Source: S144-45 sp015494035 (GTDB taxonomy: Bacteria; Pseudomonadota; Gammaproteobacteria; Xanthomonadales; Marinicellaceae). Taken from it: a stretch of DNA of 25,407 nucleotides. The stretch is from contig JALUIX010000092.1 of the NCBI GenBank assembly GCA_027057345.1, forward strand, positions 1 to 25,407, given 5' to 3'. Within the stretch, counting starts at the first letter, position 1. The number at the start of each line of letters is the position of its first letter. The translations under genes were made by a program, and so were the position numbers. The notes below the pieces were generated by a model, which ran no database searches, was not told the origin of the DNA, and was given only the letters and a program-made list of their open reading frames with translations. This document shows positions 1 through 7,923 of this stretch, one piece after another.

Positions 1-1533
1 CGGTTCGAAATGTTTCAGAAACAATGCCGACAGCAACGTGGCAATGTGCAGCCCATCGGAATCTGCATCGGCCAGAATGATGACCTTGCCATAGCGCAGG
101 CCGCTGATGTCTGACGATCCCGGGTCCACACCGATGGCCACCGCCAGGTCGTGGACTTCCTGTGAGCCCAGCACCGCATCGGACTCCACCTCCCAGGTGT
201 TGAGGATTTTGCCGCGCAAAGGCATGATGGCCTGGAATTCACGGTTGCGGGCCTGTTTGGCCGAGCCACCGGCCGAGTCCCCTTCCACCAGAAACAGTTC
301 CGACTGCATGGGGTCCTGATTGGAACAGTCTGCCAGCTTGCCGGGCAGGGCCGGGCCGGCAGTAATGCGTTTGCGAACAATCTTTTTCGCCTTCTTCAGG
401 CGCCGTTGGGCGTTGGAAACCGCCAGTTCGGTAATGGCCTCGGCCATGGGAATGTTTTGCGTCAGCCAGAGCATCAGGGCATCCTTGACCGCAGAGGCCA
501 CGAAGCCGGCAATACTGCGACTGGACAGACGCTCCTTGGTCTGGCCGCTGAACTGCGGGTCCTTCATTTTTACCGACAACACATAGCTGACGCGCTCCCA
601 CACGTCATCCGGGGCCAGTTTGACCCCGCGTGGCAGCAGGTTGTGGCTCTCGGCAAATTCGCGGATGGCCTCGGTGAGGCCGGAACGCAGGCCATTCACA
701 TGCGTGCCACCGGCAGCGGTGGGAATCAGGTTGACATAGCTTTCCTGCACCAGCTCACCCTCGGGTACCCAGCATAAGGCCCAATCCACGGCTTCGTCCT
801 CGGCCGACTGAGCACCATCAAAAAGCGCAGGCGGGAGTTTTTCCACATCACCCAGGGCCTCGTTCAGGTATTCGGTCAAGCCGGCCTGGAACTGCCAGGT
901 GATGTCTTCACCAGTATTCTCGTCCAGATAGCGCAGATTCAGTCCAGGACACAGAACGGCCTTGGCCCGCAGCAAGTGTTTCAAGGGCCGCGTGGCCACC
1001 TTGGGCGTGTCGAAATACTGTGGATCGGGCCAGAAGCGAATGCGGGTACCAGTGTTGCGCTGGCCAACACTACCCACCACTTTCAACTCCTCGACCTTGT
1101 CGCCGTGCTCAAAAGCCATGTGGTATTCCTTACCATCGCGCTTGATCCAGATATCCAGCCTGGAACTGAGCGCGTTCACCACCGAAACCCCCACGCCGTG
1201 CAAACCGCCGGAGAAGGTGTAGTTCTTGTTGTTGAATTTGCCACCGGCGTGCAAGCGGGTCAGAATCAGCTCTACCCCGGGCAACCCTTCCTCGGGGTGA
1301 ATGTCCACGGGCATGCCACGGCCATCATCGGCCACCTCGATGCTGCCATCGCGATGCAGGGTCACGCCGATGTTTTTGGCGTAACCGGCCAGGGCTTCGT
1401 CCACCGAATTGTCCACCACTTCCTGCACCAGGTGATTGGGACGGGTGGTGTCGGTGTACATGCCCGGTCGGCGTTTGACCGGATCGAGACCGGAAAGGAC
1501 TTCAATATCGCTGGACTGGTAGTCTTTACTCAT
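1..1533 (-). CDS. parE: DNA topoisomerase IV subunit B (ParE), 3' end beyond window
   Basis: ATPase subunit of topoisomerase IV, which with ParC unlinks daughter chromosomes. The frame is open from the ATG at 1533 to the window edge and gives 511 residues; the family is usually about 630, so the C-terminus is missing only because the window ends. The GHKL ATPase domain comes first, with EVVDNSVDEALAG, DDGRGMP and GGLHGVGVSVVNALS. The TOPRIM domain follows, with EGDSAGGSAKQ near residue 415 and the metal-binding DADSDGLHIATLL close to the edge. The last motif matches ParE better than GyrB. No promoter was identified. A MITE-like element lies 57 nt upstream of the start codon. Identification is by recognised motifs and is secure. 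Confidence 0.97.
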   Translation of the reverse strand, partial: MSKDYQSSDIEVLSGLDPVKRRPGMYTDTTRPNHLVQEVVDNSVDEALAGYAKNIGVTLHRDGSIEVADDGRGMPVDIHPEEGLPGVELILTRLHAGGKFNNKNYTFSGGLHGVGVSVVNALSSRLDIWIKRDGKEYHMAFEHGDKVEELKVVGSVGQRNTGTRIRFWPDPQYFDTPKVATRPLKHLLRAKAVLCPGLNLRYLDENTGEDITWQFQAGLTEYLNEALGDVEKLPPALFDGAQSAEDEAVDWALCWVPEGELVQESYVNLIPTAAGGTHVNGLRSGLTEAIREFAESHNLLPRGVKLAPDDVWERVSYVLSVKMKDPQFSGQTKERLSSRSIAGFVASAVKDALMLWLTQNIPMAEAITELAVSNAQRRLKKAKKIVRKRITAGPALPGKLADCSNQDPMQSELFLVEGDSAGGSAKQARNREFQAIMPLRGKILNTWEVESDAVLGSQEVHDLAVAIGVDPGSSDISGLRYGKVIILADADSDGLHIATLLSALFLKHFEP

Positions 1534-1585
1534 GGGTGACGCGGTTCCTGGTCAGTCGTTGCTGTTAAGCCGTTCAGCACGGCGG

Positions 1586-1754
1586 TTAGGGAGCCTCTGA
1601 TTGAATCGTGACACGGCATCTTGTGGCACAAAATCGCCCATTTCTGCGTTGCAAACCTTCACAATAGCCTTGCTATTGCGTGCGGCTTGCGCCTTGAACT
1701 GAACAATTTTACACGACAATCTGCTCGCGCCAGATTCAATCAGAGGCTCCTTAG
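1586..1754. mobile_element. MITE-like element, copy 1 (161 bp plus 4-bp target duplication)
   Basis: The element proper is 1590-1750. It has perfect 18-bp terminal inverted repeats, GGAGCCTCTGATTGAATC and its complement, and is flanked on both sides by TTAG (1586-1589 and 1751-1754). It has no coding capacity. Inverted, it is about 94% identical to copy 2 at 17257-17417, with roughly ten differences in 161 bases. A YTAR-type 4-bp duplication is what IS5-group transposases make, so mobilisation by such an element is a reasonable inference, but no transposase is in the window. It sits between parE and the thioredoxin-like gene, both on minus, and may affect parE transcription. Confidence 0.85.
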
Positions 1755-1861
1755 GGTGAAGCCATCAGGTCGAACCATGGCTTCTCACCAGTTCGAATAG
1801 TATGGGCCTGAATCATAGCCTGGTCAAAAAAGCTGAGCAGTGCCAGATACCCAGCCCGGCA

Positions 1862-2428
1862 TCAGTTTTCTGGATTTTCTTTCCATTTGATGGAGCAGCC
1901 CATGCTGGGCCACTGAGGGCTGGTGATGGCACCGGTTTGCACCAGCTCACGCATGGCTTCCACCAGGTCACGGCGCAGGCCCGTGGCAGCTGCGTCCTTG
2001 CCTGCGGCATCCAGCCGACCGCGGTATTGCACGCGCCCTTCTCGGTCCAGACCGAAAAATTCCGGTGTGCACACCGCGCCCCAGGCTTTGGCCACCTGCT
2101 GGTCTTGGTCCATCACATAAGGAAAAGGATAGCCTTTTTCCCGGGCCACCTTTTTCATGTTTTCAAACGAGTCTTCGGGATAATCCGCCGGGTCATTGGA
2201 CATAATGGCCAGGCAGTTGACCCCCATGGCTTGCAGGGTTTTGCAATCGTCCACCAAGCGCTCCTGAATGGACTTGACGTACGGGCAATGGTTACAGATA
2301 AACATCACCACCAGGCCGTTTTCTCCCATGGCCTTTTGCACCGACCAGTGCTGGCCATCCACGCCAGGCAGCTCAAAATCGGGCAGTTTCTGGCCAGTTT
2401 CCACCGGCGGTGTGGTCATTCTTACCAT
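1862..2428 (-). CDS. thioredoxin-fold protein (redoxin/AhpC-TSA type) with CNHC motif
   Basis: A 188-residue thioredoxin-fold protein with the active-site sequence MFICNHCPYVK, where Cys45 and Cys48 form a CxxC pair. The opening residues (TGQKLPDFELPGVDG) are typical of the AhpC/TSA-redoxin fold, and a cis-proline region (AVCTPEFFGLD) follows. No signal peptide is visible, so it is probably a cytoplasmic thiol oxidoreductase or peroxiredoxin-like protein; the substrate is unknown. The start at 2428 is supported by GGAGG 8 nt upstream; a second Met three codons in is less well placed. It is separated from ribA by about 150 nt and from parE by the MITE-like element, so it is probably its own unit. 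Confidence 0.85.
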   Translation of the reverse strand: MVRMTTPPVETGQKLPDFELPGVDGQHWSVQKAMGENGLVVMFICNHCPYVKSIQERLVDDCKTLQAMGVNCLAIMSNDPADYPEDSFENMKKVAREKGYPFPYVMDQDQQVAKAWGAVCTPEFFGLDREGRVQYRGRLDAAGKDAAATGLRRDLVEAMRELVQTGAITSPQWPSMGCSIKWKENPEN

Positions 2429-2576
2429 GCTTGGTTCCTCCAGCCTCAGTGCGTAATGGTATCCGCTGGGATTGTCTAACAGGCAGCCGGTAGTATCAAG
2501 GACACCTGTGGAGAATTGACTGCCACGAGCCTGGCTTTTGACCCGTCACAGGAAAATGCTCGGAGAAAAATGGCAA

Positions 2577-3275
2577 TCAGCGTGGGGGTTTGGGGACTGT
2601 TTGCAACAAGTGACGCATTTTGTCGGCCTTGGTTTGCAGGTAGTTCCGGTTGTGGGTATTGGCCTGAATCTCGATGGGCAGGCGCACCGGCACCTGAATA
2701 CCAAGACGCTGCAGCGCTTCCACCTTGGCCGGATTGTTTGTCATCAAGGCCAGTTGGGTGATGCCGAAATGGCGACAGATATCGGCCACGGCGTCATAGG
2801 AGCGCAAATCGGCATCGAAACCCAGGTGTTGGTTGGCTTCCACCGTGTCCGCTCCGGCGTCCTGCAGGTGGTAGGCGCGCACCTTGTTGACCAGTCCGAT
2901 GCCACGTCCTTCCTGACGCAGGTAAAACAGAATGCCCCGGCCAGCTTCGGCCAGTTGTTGCATGGCCCGCTGCAACTGTGCGCCGCAGTCGCAACGCAAG
3001 CTGAACAGGGCATCGCCGGTGAGGCATTCGGAGTGAATGCGACTGAGCACGGGTGCGGTCACTTTTTCCTGCTCGTTCGAACCGCTTTCGTGGGTCACAT
3101 TGCCCACCGTCAGCGCCACGTGTTCCTGGCCTGCGGCGTTTTCAAACGCGTGCAGGGTGAATTCGCCCCAGGCCGTGGGCAGGCGGGCCGACGACACGTG
3201 CCTGAAGGCTCCGCCGTCGGCAGAACCGTGCGCCGTCACGTGCTCCTGGTCCGGTGGTGAAGCGCGTTTTGTCAT
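2577..3275 (-). CDS. ribA: GTP cyclohydrolase II
   Basis: Opens the GTP imidazole ring to give 2,5-diamino-6-ribosylamino-4-pyrimidinone 5'-phosphate, the first step of the GTP branch of riboflavin synthesis. The zinc ligands are present (SECLTGDALFSLRCDCG, Cys84, Cys95, Cys97), as are the GTP-binding QEGRGIGL loop (about 121-128) and the C-terminal TNNPAKVEAL. The protein is 232 residues. Compared with short forms that begin near the RLPTAWGEF segment, it carries about 28 extra N-terminal residues, so an internal GTG at codon 27 is a possible alternative start. Its ATG overlaps the ribH stop as ATGA, implying translational coupling. It is the last gene of the rib operon and, unlike the RibB tail encoded upstream, is clearly catalytically complete. 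Confidence 0.96.
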   Translation of the reverse strand: MTKRASPPDQEHVTAHGSADGGAFRHVSSARLPTAWGEFTLHAFENAAGQEHVALTVGNVTHESGSNEQEKVTAPVLSRIHSECLTGDALFSLRCDCGAQLQRAMQQLAEAGRGILFYLRQEGRGIGLVNKVRAYHLQDAGADTVEANQHLGFDADLRSYDAVADICRHFGITQLALMTNNPAKVEALQRLGIQVPVRLPIEIQANTHNRNYLQTKADKMRHLLQTVPKPPR

Positions 3276-3757
3276 GGCGCGGCTTGAGTCAACTGGCGGG
3301 ACAGGTCCACCATTTCCAGAGCCACCTGGGCCGCTTCGCTGCCCTTGTTGCCGGCTTTGCTGCCGGCCCGGGCCAGGGCCTGCTCCAGGTTGTCCACTGT
3401 CAAAATGGCATCGATGACCGGCAAGCCGGATTCTGCCGAAACCCGCGACAAACCGGCGGCACTTTCAGCACAAACATAATCAAAATGGGCTGTTTCGCCA
3501 CGAATGACCGCCCCCAGAGCGATCACTGCATCGGCGGCAAAGTAGTCTATGGCCTCGCGCGCGGCCAGGGGGATTTCCAGCGCCCCGGGGACTTCAACCT
3601 GCAACATGTGCGCGTCCTCCACCCCAAAACGGCGCAGGGCTTCAATGGCACCGTCGACCAGCCCCTTGACCACCAGCTCATTGAAACGGGAAGAAACCAG
3701 CACCACGCGAGTGGTGGAAAAATCGCCAAACTGGCCAATGATTTTATTGATACTCAT
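3272..3757 (-). CDS. ribH: 6,7-dimethyl-8-ribityllumazine synthase
   Basis: Condenses 5-amino-6-ribitylaminouracil with 3,4-dihydroxy-2-butanone 4-phosphate. It shows the substrate-binding SRFNELV, the VPGALEIP segment, GAVIRGETAHFDYV with the catalytic His, and the family C-terminal AGSKAGNKGSEAA. From the ATG at 3757 it is 161 residues, close to the family norm. That start is preferred over a Met ten codons upstream (3787) because GGAG lies 7 nt upstream of it and because the upstream Met lies inside ribB. It begins one base after the ribB stop and ends in a 4-nt overlap with ribA. Confidence 0.96.
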   Translation of the reverse strand: MSINKIIGQFGDFSTTRVVLVSSRFNELVVKGLVDGAIEALRRFGVEDAHMLQVEVPGALEIPLAAREAIDYFAADAVIALGAVIRGETAHFDYVCAESAAGLSRVSAESGLPVIDAILTVDNLEQALARAGSKAGNKGSEAAQVALEMVDLSRQLTQAAP

Positions 3758-3758
3758 G

Positions 3759-4934
3759 TCATAACTCCACGTATTGGGTGATTTCAAGGCCGAATCCCGA
3801 AAGGGCCGGAAAGCGTAACGGCGGGCTCATCAGGCGCATTTTACCCACGCCCAGGGCGCGCAGGATCTGGGAACCTATGCCAATGTCCTGATAGGCCTGG
3901 GAGGCCGGTTTGTCACCATCCTGAGCGGAATGTCTGGCTGGCTTAAGCTGATCCAGCTCTCTGGAAAAATCCCGTTTGCCATCATCCAGCAAAACCGCCA
4001 CGCCCTGTCCGTCCTGCTGGATATGCCGCAAGGCACGCCGGAACGTCCAGTGAGGCACCGCATCCTCGGCACCGGTCAGGTCACGCAACCAATGGCCGGC
4101 ATGCACCCGCACCAGTGTCGGCTCCTCTGCCTGAATCTCGCCCTTGACCAGAGCCAGGTGCTGACGCCCCGTGACTTCATCGGCAAAGCGCACCGCTTCA
4201 AACTCGCCAAACTCGGTGTTCAAAGGGAAGCGCTCCACTTCGTGCACCGTTTGTTCGTGCAACATGCGGTGCTGAATCAGGTCAGCAATGGTGCCAATTT
4301 TCAGGCCGTGCTGGCGGGCGAATTTCAGCAGGTCGGGCTTTCTCGCCATGCTGCCATCGTCGTTCATGATTTCCACGATCACTGACGCTGGCTGAAAGCC
4401 GGCCAGACGCGCCAGATCGCATCCGGCCTCGGTATGGCCGGCTCGCTGCAACACACCACCGGGCTTGGCCCGCAGTGGAAAAACGTGGCCGGGCGTCACG
4501 ATATCTTCCGGCGTGACCGAGGGACTGACAGCCACCTGGATGGTGCGCGCGCGGTCGGCGGCCGAAATGCCGGTGGTAACGCCGCTGGCCGCTTCGATGG
4601 AAACCGTGAAGTTGGTGCCCAGCCCCAGGCCATTGTCCTGCACCATCATGGGCAAACCCAGCTTCTGGCAATGCTCGGGGGTCAGAGTCAGGCAGATCAG
4701 GCCGCGGGCTTCACGGGCCATGAAATTGATGATTTCCGGCGTCACCTTTTCCGCCGCAATCACCAGATCGCCTTCATTCTCCCGGTCTTCATCATCCATA
4801 AGAATGACCATGCGACCAGCGCGCAGTTCATCGATCAACTCGGCGGTACCGTGCAGTGATTCTCCGTTGGAATCCGTACTTTTTTTGTTTCGTTTCAAGT
4901 GCTTACCTGTTAAATCTAACGTTAATTCTGACAT
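3759..4934 (-). CDS. ribB: 3,4-dihydroxy-2-butanone-4-phosphate synthase with degenerate GTP cyclohydrolase II domain
   Basis: Converts ribulose 5-phosphate to 3,4-dihydroxy-2-butanone 4-phosphate. The RibB domain covers about residues 30-225, with the metal and acid motif DDEDRENEGD (47-56) and RAGHTEA (164-170). The remaining roughly 165 residues align in position with GTP cyclohydrolase II, but the zinc cysteines are absent (the region reads FADEVTGRQHLALVKGE), so this half should not open GTP; a complete RibA is encoded two genes downstream. The start is uncertain: the ATG at 4934 overlaps ribE by 13 nt and has AGGA immediately adjacent, and a TTG at codon 13 with AGG about 7 nt upstream is an alternative. 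The N-terminal 28 residues are unusually long for RibB. Confidence 0.94.
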   Translation of the reverse strand: MSELTLDLTGKHLKRNKKSTDSNGESLHGTAELIDELRAGRMVILMDDEDRENEGDLVIAAEKVTPEIINFMAREARGLICLTLTPEHCQKLGLPMMVQDNGLGLGTNFTVSIEAASGVTTGISAADRARTIQVAVSPSVTPEDIVTPGHVFPLRAKPGGVLQRAGHTEAGCDLARLAGFQPASVIVEIMNDDGSMARKPDLLKFARQHGLKIGTIADLIQHRMLHEQTVHEVERFPLNTEFGEFEAVRFADEVTGRQHLALVKGEIQAEEPTLVRVHAGHWLRDLTGAEDAVPHWTFRRALRHIQQDGQGVAVLLDDGKRDFSRELDQLKPARHSAQDGDKPASQAYQDIGIGSQILRALGVGKMRLMSPPLRFPALSGFGLEITQYVEL

Positions 4935-5542
4935 TCCTGCAGGCGTGCCACGTAGCGCGCCAGCGTATCAATTTCCAGATTCATGGCATCGCCTTCTTGC
5001 ACCGCTCCCAAGGTGGTCACTTCAGCCGTGTGTGGCACCAGATTGACCTCGAATGCCGAGCCGTTGACGGCGTTGACCGTCAGGCTGACGCCATCCAGAC
5101 ACACCGAACCTTTGGCAGCAATAAAGCAGGCCAAATCCGCCGGTGCCTGCAGACGCAGGCGTAACGAACGGGCATCGGTTTCACGCCGCGTCACCCGAGC
5201 CAATCCATCCACGTGACCGGTTACCAGGTGGCCGCCCAACCGGTCGCCCAGTCTCAGGGCCGGCTCCAGGTTCACCCGCTGGCCGGCTTGCCAATGGCCC
5301 AGCGTGGTTTTGGCCAGGGTTTCGCGCGACACATCGGCCAGCATCACGGGCGCTTGGCCGGGCGGCTGATTGCCAGGGGCGTTTTTTGCCGTCAGGCAAA
5401 TACCATTGATGGCCACGCTGTCGCCAATGCGGATTTCCGTTTCTGGCAACAGGGCCGAAACGTCAATGGACAGGCGCAGATCACCTGCCATCGGCTGTAT
5501 CTCCATCACCTGGCCGGTGGCCTGAATAATGCCGGTAAACAC
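4922..5542 (-). CDS. ribE: riboflavin synthase (alpha subunit)
   Basis: Dismutates two molecules of 6,7-dimethyl-8-ribityllumazine to riboflavin and 5-amino-6-ribitylaminouracil. The protein is 206 residues, starts with the diagnostic MFTGII and has two lumazine-binding repeats. The first carries GDSVAINGICLT; the second begins after LGGHLVTGHVDG and carries KGSVCLDGVSLTVN, with VNLVPHTAEVTTLG near the end. It follows ribD with one base between genes and overlaps ribB by 13 nt, so it belongs to the same transcript. Confidence 0.97.
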   Translation of the reverse strand: MFTGIIQATGQVMEIQPMAGDLRLSIDVSALLPETEIRIGDSVAINGICLTAKNAPGNQPPGQAPVMLADVSRETLAKTTLGHWQAGQRVNLEPALRLGDRLGGHLVTGHVDGLARVTRRETDARSLRLRLQAPADLACFIAAKGSVCLDGVSLTVNAVNGSAFEVNLVPHTAEVTTLGAVQEGDAMNLEIDTLARYVARLQECQN

Positions 5543-5543
5543 T

Positions 5544-6791
5544 TCAGTTTTTCTCCTGGTGGGTCGCTGTGTCTCCGCTTTCGGCCACTGTTTCCGGGGC
5601 CATGTTGGGTGCCTCTACCGGCCCGGCCGGCCCAGTCTTTTTCCGCACCCGCGCTTGTAAAAGTTCATCCTGACCCATCAGGCTGCGCTGGCGCACATCC
5701 AGTATCAGTTTTTCGGCCAGGTGCTGCAAAGGCAACATGACGCTCGGTCGCGCCTGGCTGCCCAACAGCACCGGTGCGGTATAGACCAGCAATTCATCCA
5801 CCAGTTCCTCGGCCAGCCAGGCACCGCCCAGGGTGGCGCCGGCCTCAATCAGCACTTCGTTGAGGGATTCAGCGGCCAGCCAGTCACGCACGGCGACCAG
5901 ATCCAGCCGACCATCCGGAGCCGTGGGCATGCCCAGCACACGAACCTTTTCGGCCAGTGCCGGGTGTTCATGCAACAGACTGTCCAGCCACTGTTGGCGA
6001 GCGTTTTTTTTCACTCCTGTCAGCACCACTGTGTGACCGGGCTGCTGCAACAGTGCCGCATCCATTGGCAGGCGCAGGCGCGAATCCAGCACCACGCGCA
6101 ACGGTTGGTCGTGCTGCTCATCAAAAGGCAGCAGCTCGGGCAACTGCTCCGGGCGCACGGTCAAACGGCAGTTATCGGCCAACACGGTGCCAATGCCCGT
6201 GAGGATGGCGGCGCTTCTGGCCCGCCACAGTTGCGCATTGGCGCGAGCCTCCGGACCGGTAATCCACTGGCTCTCACCATTGGCCATGGCGCTGCGGCCA
6301 TCGAGGGACTGGGCCAGTTTCAGGCGCAGCCACGGTTTGCCGGTGCGCATGCGATGAAAAAAACCCTGGCTGAGCGCTTCGGCCTGTTCCCGCAGCACGC
6401 CTTCGGTCACGGCGATGCCGTGTTCACGCAACCGTTGCAAACCAGCACCGGCCACCTTGTCGCAAGGATCGGCCATGGCCACCACCACCCGCTCAATGCC
6501 CGCGGCAATCAAAGCATCGGCACACGGTGGTGTGCGCCCGTGGTGGCTGCAGGGTTCCAGGGTCACGTAAGCCGTGGCCCCGCGCGCCTGTTCGCCGGCC
6601 TCACGCAAGGCATGCACTTCCGCGTGCGCTTCGCCGGCCCGCCGGTGATAACCCGTGCCCACCACGCGGCTATCACGCACAATCACGCAGCCCACGCGCG
6701 GGTTGGGGTCGGTGCTGGCCAGCCCCAGCCTCGCCAAGGCCAGTGCTTCGGCCATGTGTTGCTGATCGCTGGCAAAGTGAGAATCGTTCAC
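5544..6791 (-). CDS. ribD: bifunctional pyrimidine deaminase/reductase RibD
   Basis: Performs the second and third steps of the GTP branch: deamination and then reduction of the ribosylaminopyrimidine. The N-terminal zinc deaminase domain has HAEVHAL (His56, Glu58) and PCSHHGRTPPC (Cys81, Cys90). The C-terminal reductase domain has KLAQSLDGRSA, GIGTVLADN, DSRLRLP and EAGATLGGAWL. At 415 residues it is somewhat long: the last 30 or so form a Pro/Ala/Glu-rich tail (after QARVRKKTG) that does not look like part of the fold. It begins 20 nt after rnd. No FMN riboswitch precedes it, since there is no leader to hold one. Confidence 0.96.
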   Translation of the reverse strand: MNDSHFASDQQHMAEALALARLGLASTDPNPRVGCVIVRDSRVVGTGYHRRAGEAHAEVHALREAGEQARGATAYVTLEPCSHHGRTPPCADALIAAGIERVVVAMADPCDKVAGAGLQRLREHGIAVTEGVLREQAEALSQGFFHRMRTGKPWLRLKLAQSLDGRSAMANGESQWITGPEARANAQLWRARSAAILTGIGTVLADNCRLTVRPEQLPELLPFDEQHDQPLRVVLDSRLRLPMDAALLQQPGHTVVLTGVKKNARQQWLDSLLHEHPALAEKVRVLGMPTAPDGRLDLVAVRDWLAAESLNEVLIEAGATLGGAWLAEELVDELLVYTAPVLLGSQARPSVMLPLQHLAEKLILDVRQRSLMGQDELLQARVRKKTGPAGPVEAPNMAPETVAESGDTATHQEKN

Positions 6792-6811
6792 GCAGGCTCC
6801 AGGCGAATGGA

Positions 6812-7870
6812 CTATTGGCCGGTGTACTGCCAGCCCGGCAGGTCTTCCAGCGAACCGCCTGTGGCCACCAGCTGTTTGAGTTCCTGCGTGCTGGCAAACA
6901 GCGAAGCGGGTACGTCCAGCCGCTCGGCGGTTTCCTGCAGGGTTTTCCGGAATGCGCCGAACTGCCGGTTGCCGGCTTCATCCAGCCGGGCCAGTTGCGG
7001 CAACAGCGCCGGATCGATTGCTGAGGCGTTTTCCAACAGCTGCAGCAGGCTGCTGCCGTGGTGCTTGACCAGCCCCTGATTGAGGCCGCACTTCTCCAGC
7101 AAATCCGCTGTGCTGCCGGGCTGTCGTTCCACCAGGGCTTCCAGTTCGTGGTTCTTCAAAATCCACTGGCGCGGCTTGTTGCGGCGTTTGGCATGCTCAT
7201 CGCGCAAGTTGAGCAAGCCAAACAGTTTCTGTTGCTGCGGCAGGCCATAGCGTTTGTTGCGGCTGATCTTGATAAAGGTCTTGGCCACGTTCTGATCCGT
7301 CACGGCGCGTTTTTTCCAGTTATCCATTAGCTCCCAGAACCAGTCTTCGCGTCCTGTTTCCCGCAGCTTCTGTTCAAGCCGCTCGCGCATTTCCGGCAGG
7401 TAAATCACGTCCTCAATGGCGTACTGGATCTGTTCGGGCGATAAGGGGCGGCGTGTCCAGTCAGAACGGCTGTGGGCCTTGTCCAGCTCCACGCCCAGTA
7501 GCTCCCGCACCAGGTTCTGGTAACTGACATGCAGGCCGTAACCACACAGGGAGGCAGCCACCTGGGTGTCAAAAACCCGCTCCGGTAAGCGACCTGTCAG
7601 CAATTGCATGATTTCCATGTCTTCGCTGCCCGAATGGCACAACAGGTGATCGAAAACACTGGCCTGTTGGCGCAAATCGCCAATGGCCTGAACATCCAGC
7701 AAGACAATCTGGTCGCCCATCAGCATTTGCAGCAAGGACGGATTGGGGTAAAACGTGCTGGTGCGCTCGAACTCCGAGTCAAACGGCAGGCACACATCGC
7801 CGCCGGCAAAATTATCAGCCAGCTGTTGCCATTGCCGGGCATCGTCCACCCACAGGTAATCTGTTATCAT
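6812..7870 (-). CDS. rnd: ribonuclease D
   Basis: A 3'-5' exoribonuclease involved in tRNA 3' trimming. The DEDDy exonuclease motifs are visible: Exo I around Asp31/Glu33 (FDSEFERT), Exo II with Asp84 (HSGSEDMEI), Asp101 (FDTQVAA), and Exo III Tyr150 and Asp154 (YAIEDVIYL). An HRDC-type helical domain follows (about 200-280, with FGLLNLRDEHAKRRNKPRQWIL). At 352 residues it is near the usual length. The gene is divergent from the nucleotidase-like gene with 53 bp between starts, so the promoter for rnd and probably for the whole rib run must lie there or overlap. Linkage of rnd to the riboflavin genes appears to be positional only. Confidence 0.94.
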   Translation of the reverse strand: MITDYLWVDDARQWQQLADNFAGGDVCLPFDSEFERTSTFYPNPSLLQMLMGDQIVLLDVQAIGDLRQQASVFDHLLCHSGSEDMEIMQLLTGRLPERVFDTQVAASLCGYGLHVSYQNLVRELLGVELDKAHSRSDWTRRPLSPEQIQYAIEDVIYLPEMRERLEQKLRETGREDWFWELMDNWKKRAVTDQNVAKTFIKISRNKRYGLPQQQKLFGLLNLRDEHAKRRNKPRQWILKNHELEALVERQPGSTADLLEKCGLNQGLVKHHGSSLLQLLENASAIDPALLPQLARLDEAGNRQFGAFRKTLQETAERLDVPASLFASTQELKQLVATGGSLEDLPGWQYTGQ

Positions 7871-7923
7871 AAAATTTGTCAGTGCATCGGCGGTGCCGTC
7901 GGTGAGGCCCGCTAAATTTTCAA

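Noticed and set aside
976..1539. Long plus-strand frames opposite parE and opposite the other GC-rich genes
   Set aside because: They are antisense shadows of genes with clear family motifs on the other strand and are rich in His, Gln and Arg, as such shadows are.
6792..6811. FMN riboswitch before ribD
   Set aside because: Only 20 nt separate rnd and ribD, and no RFN-type conserved segments occur there or in the 53 bp upstream of rnd.
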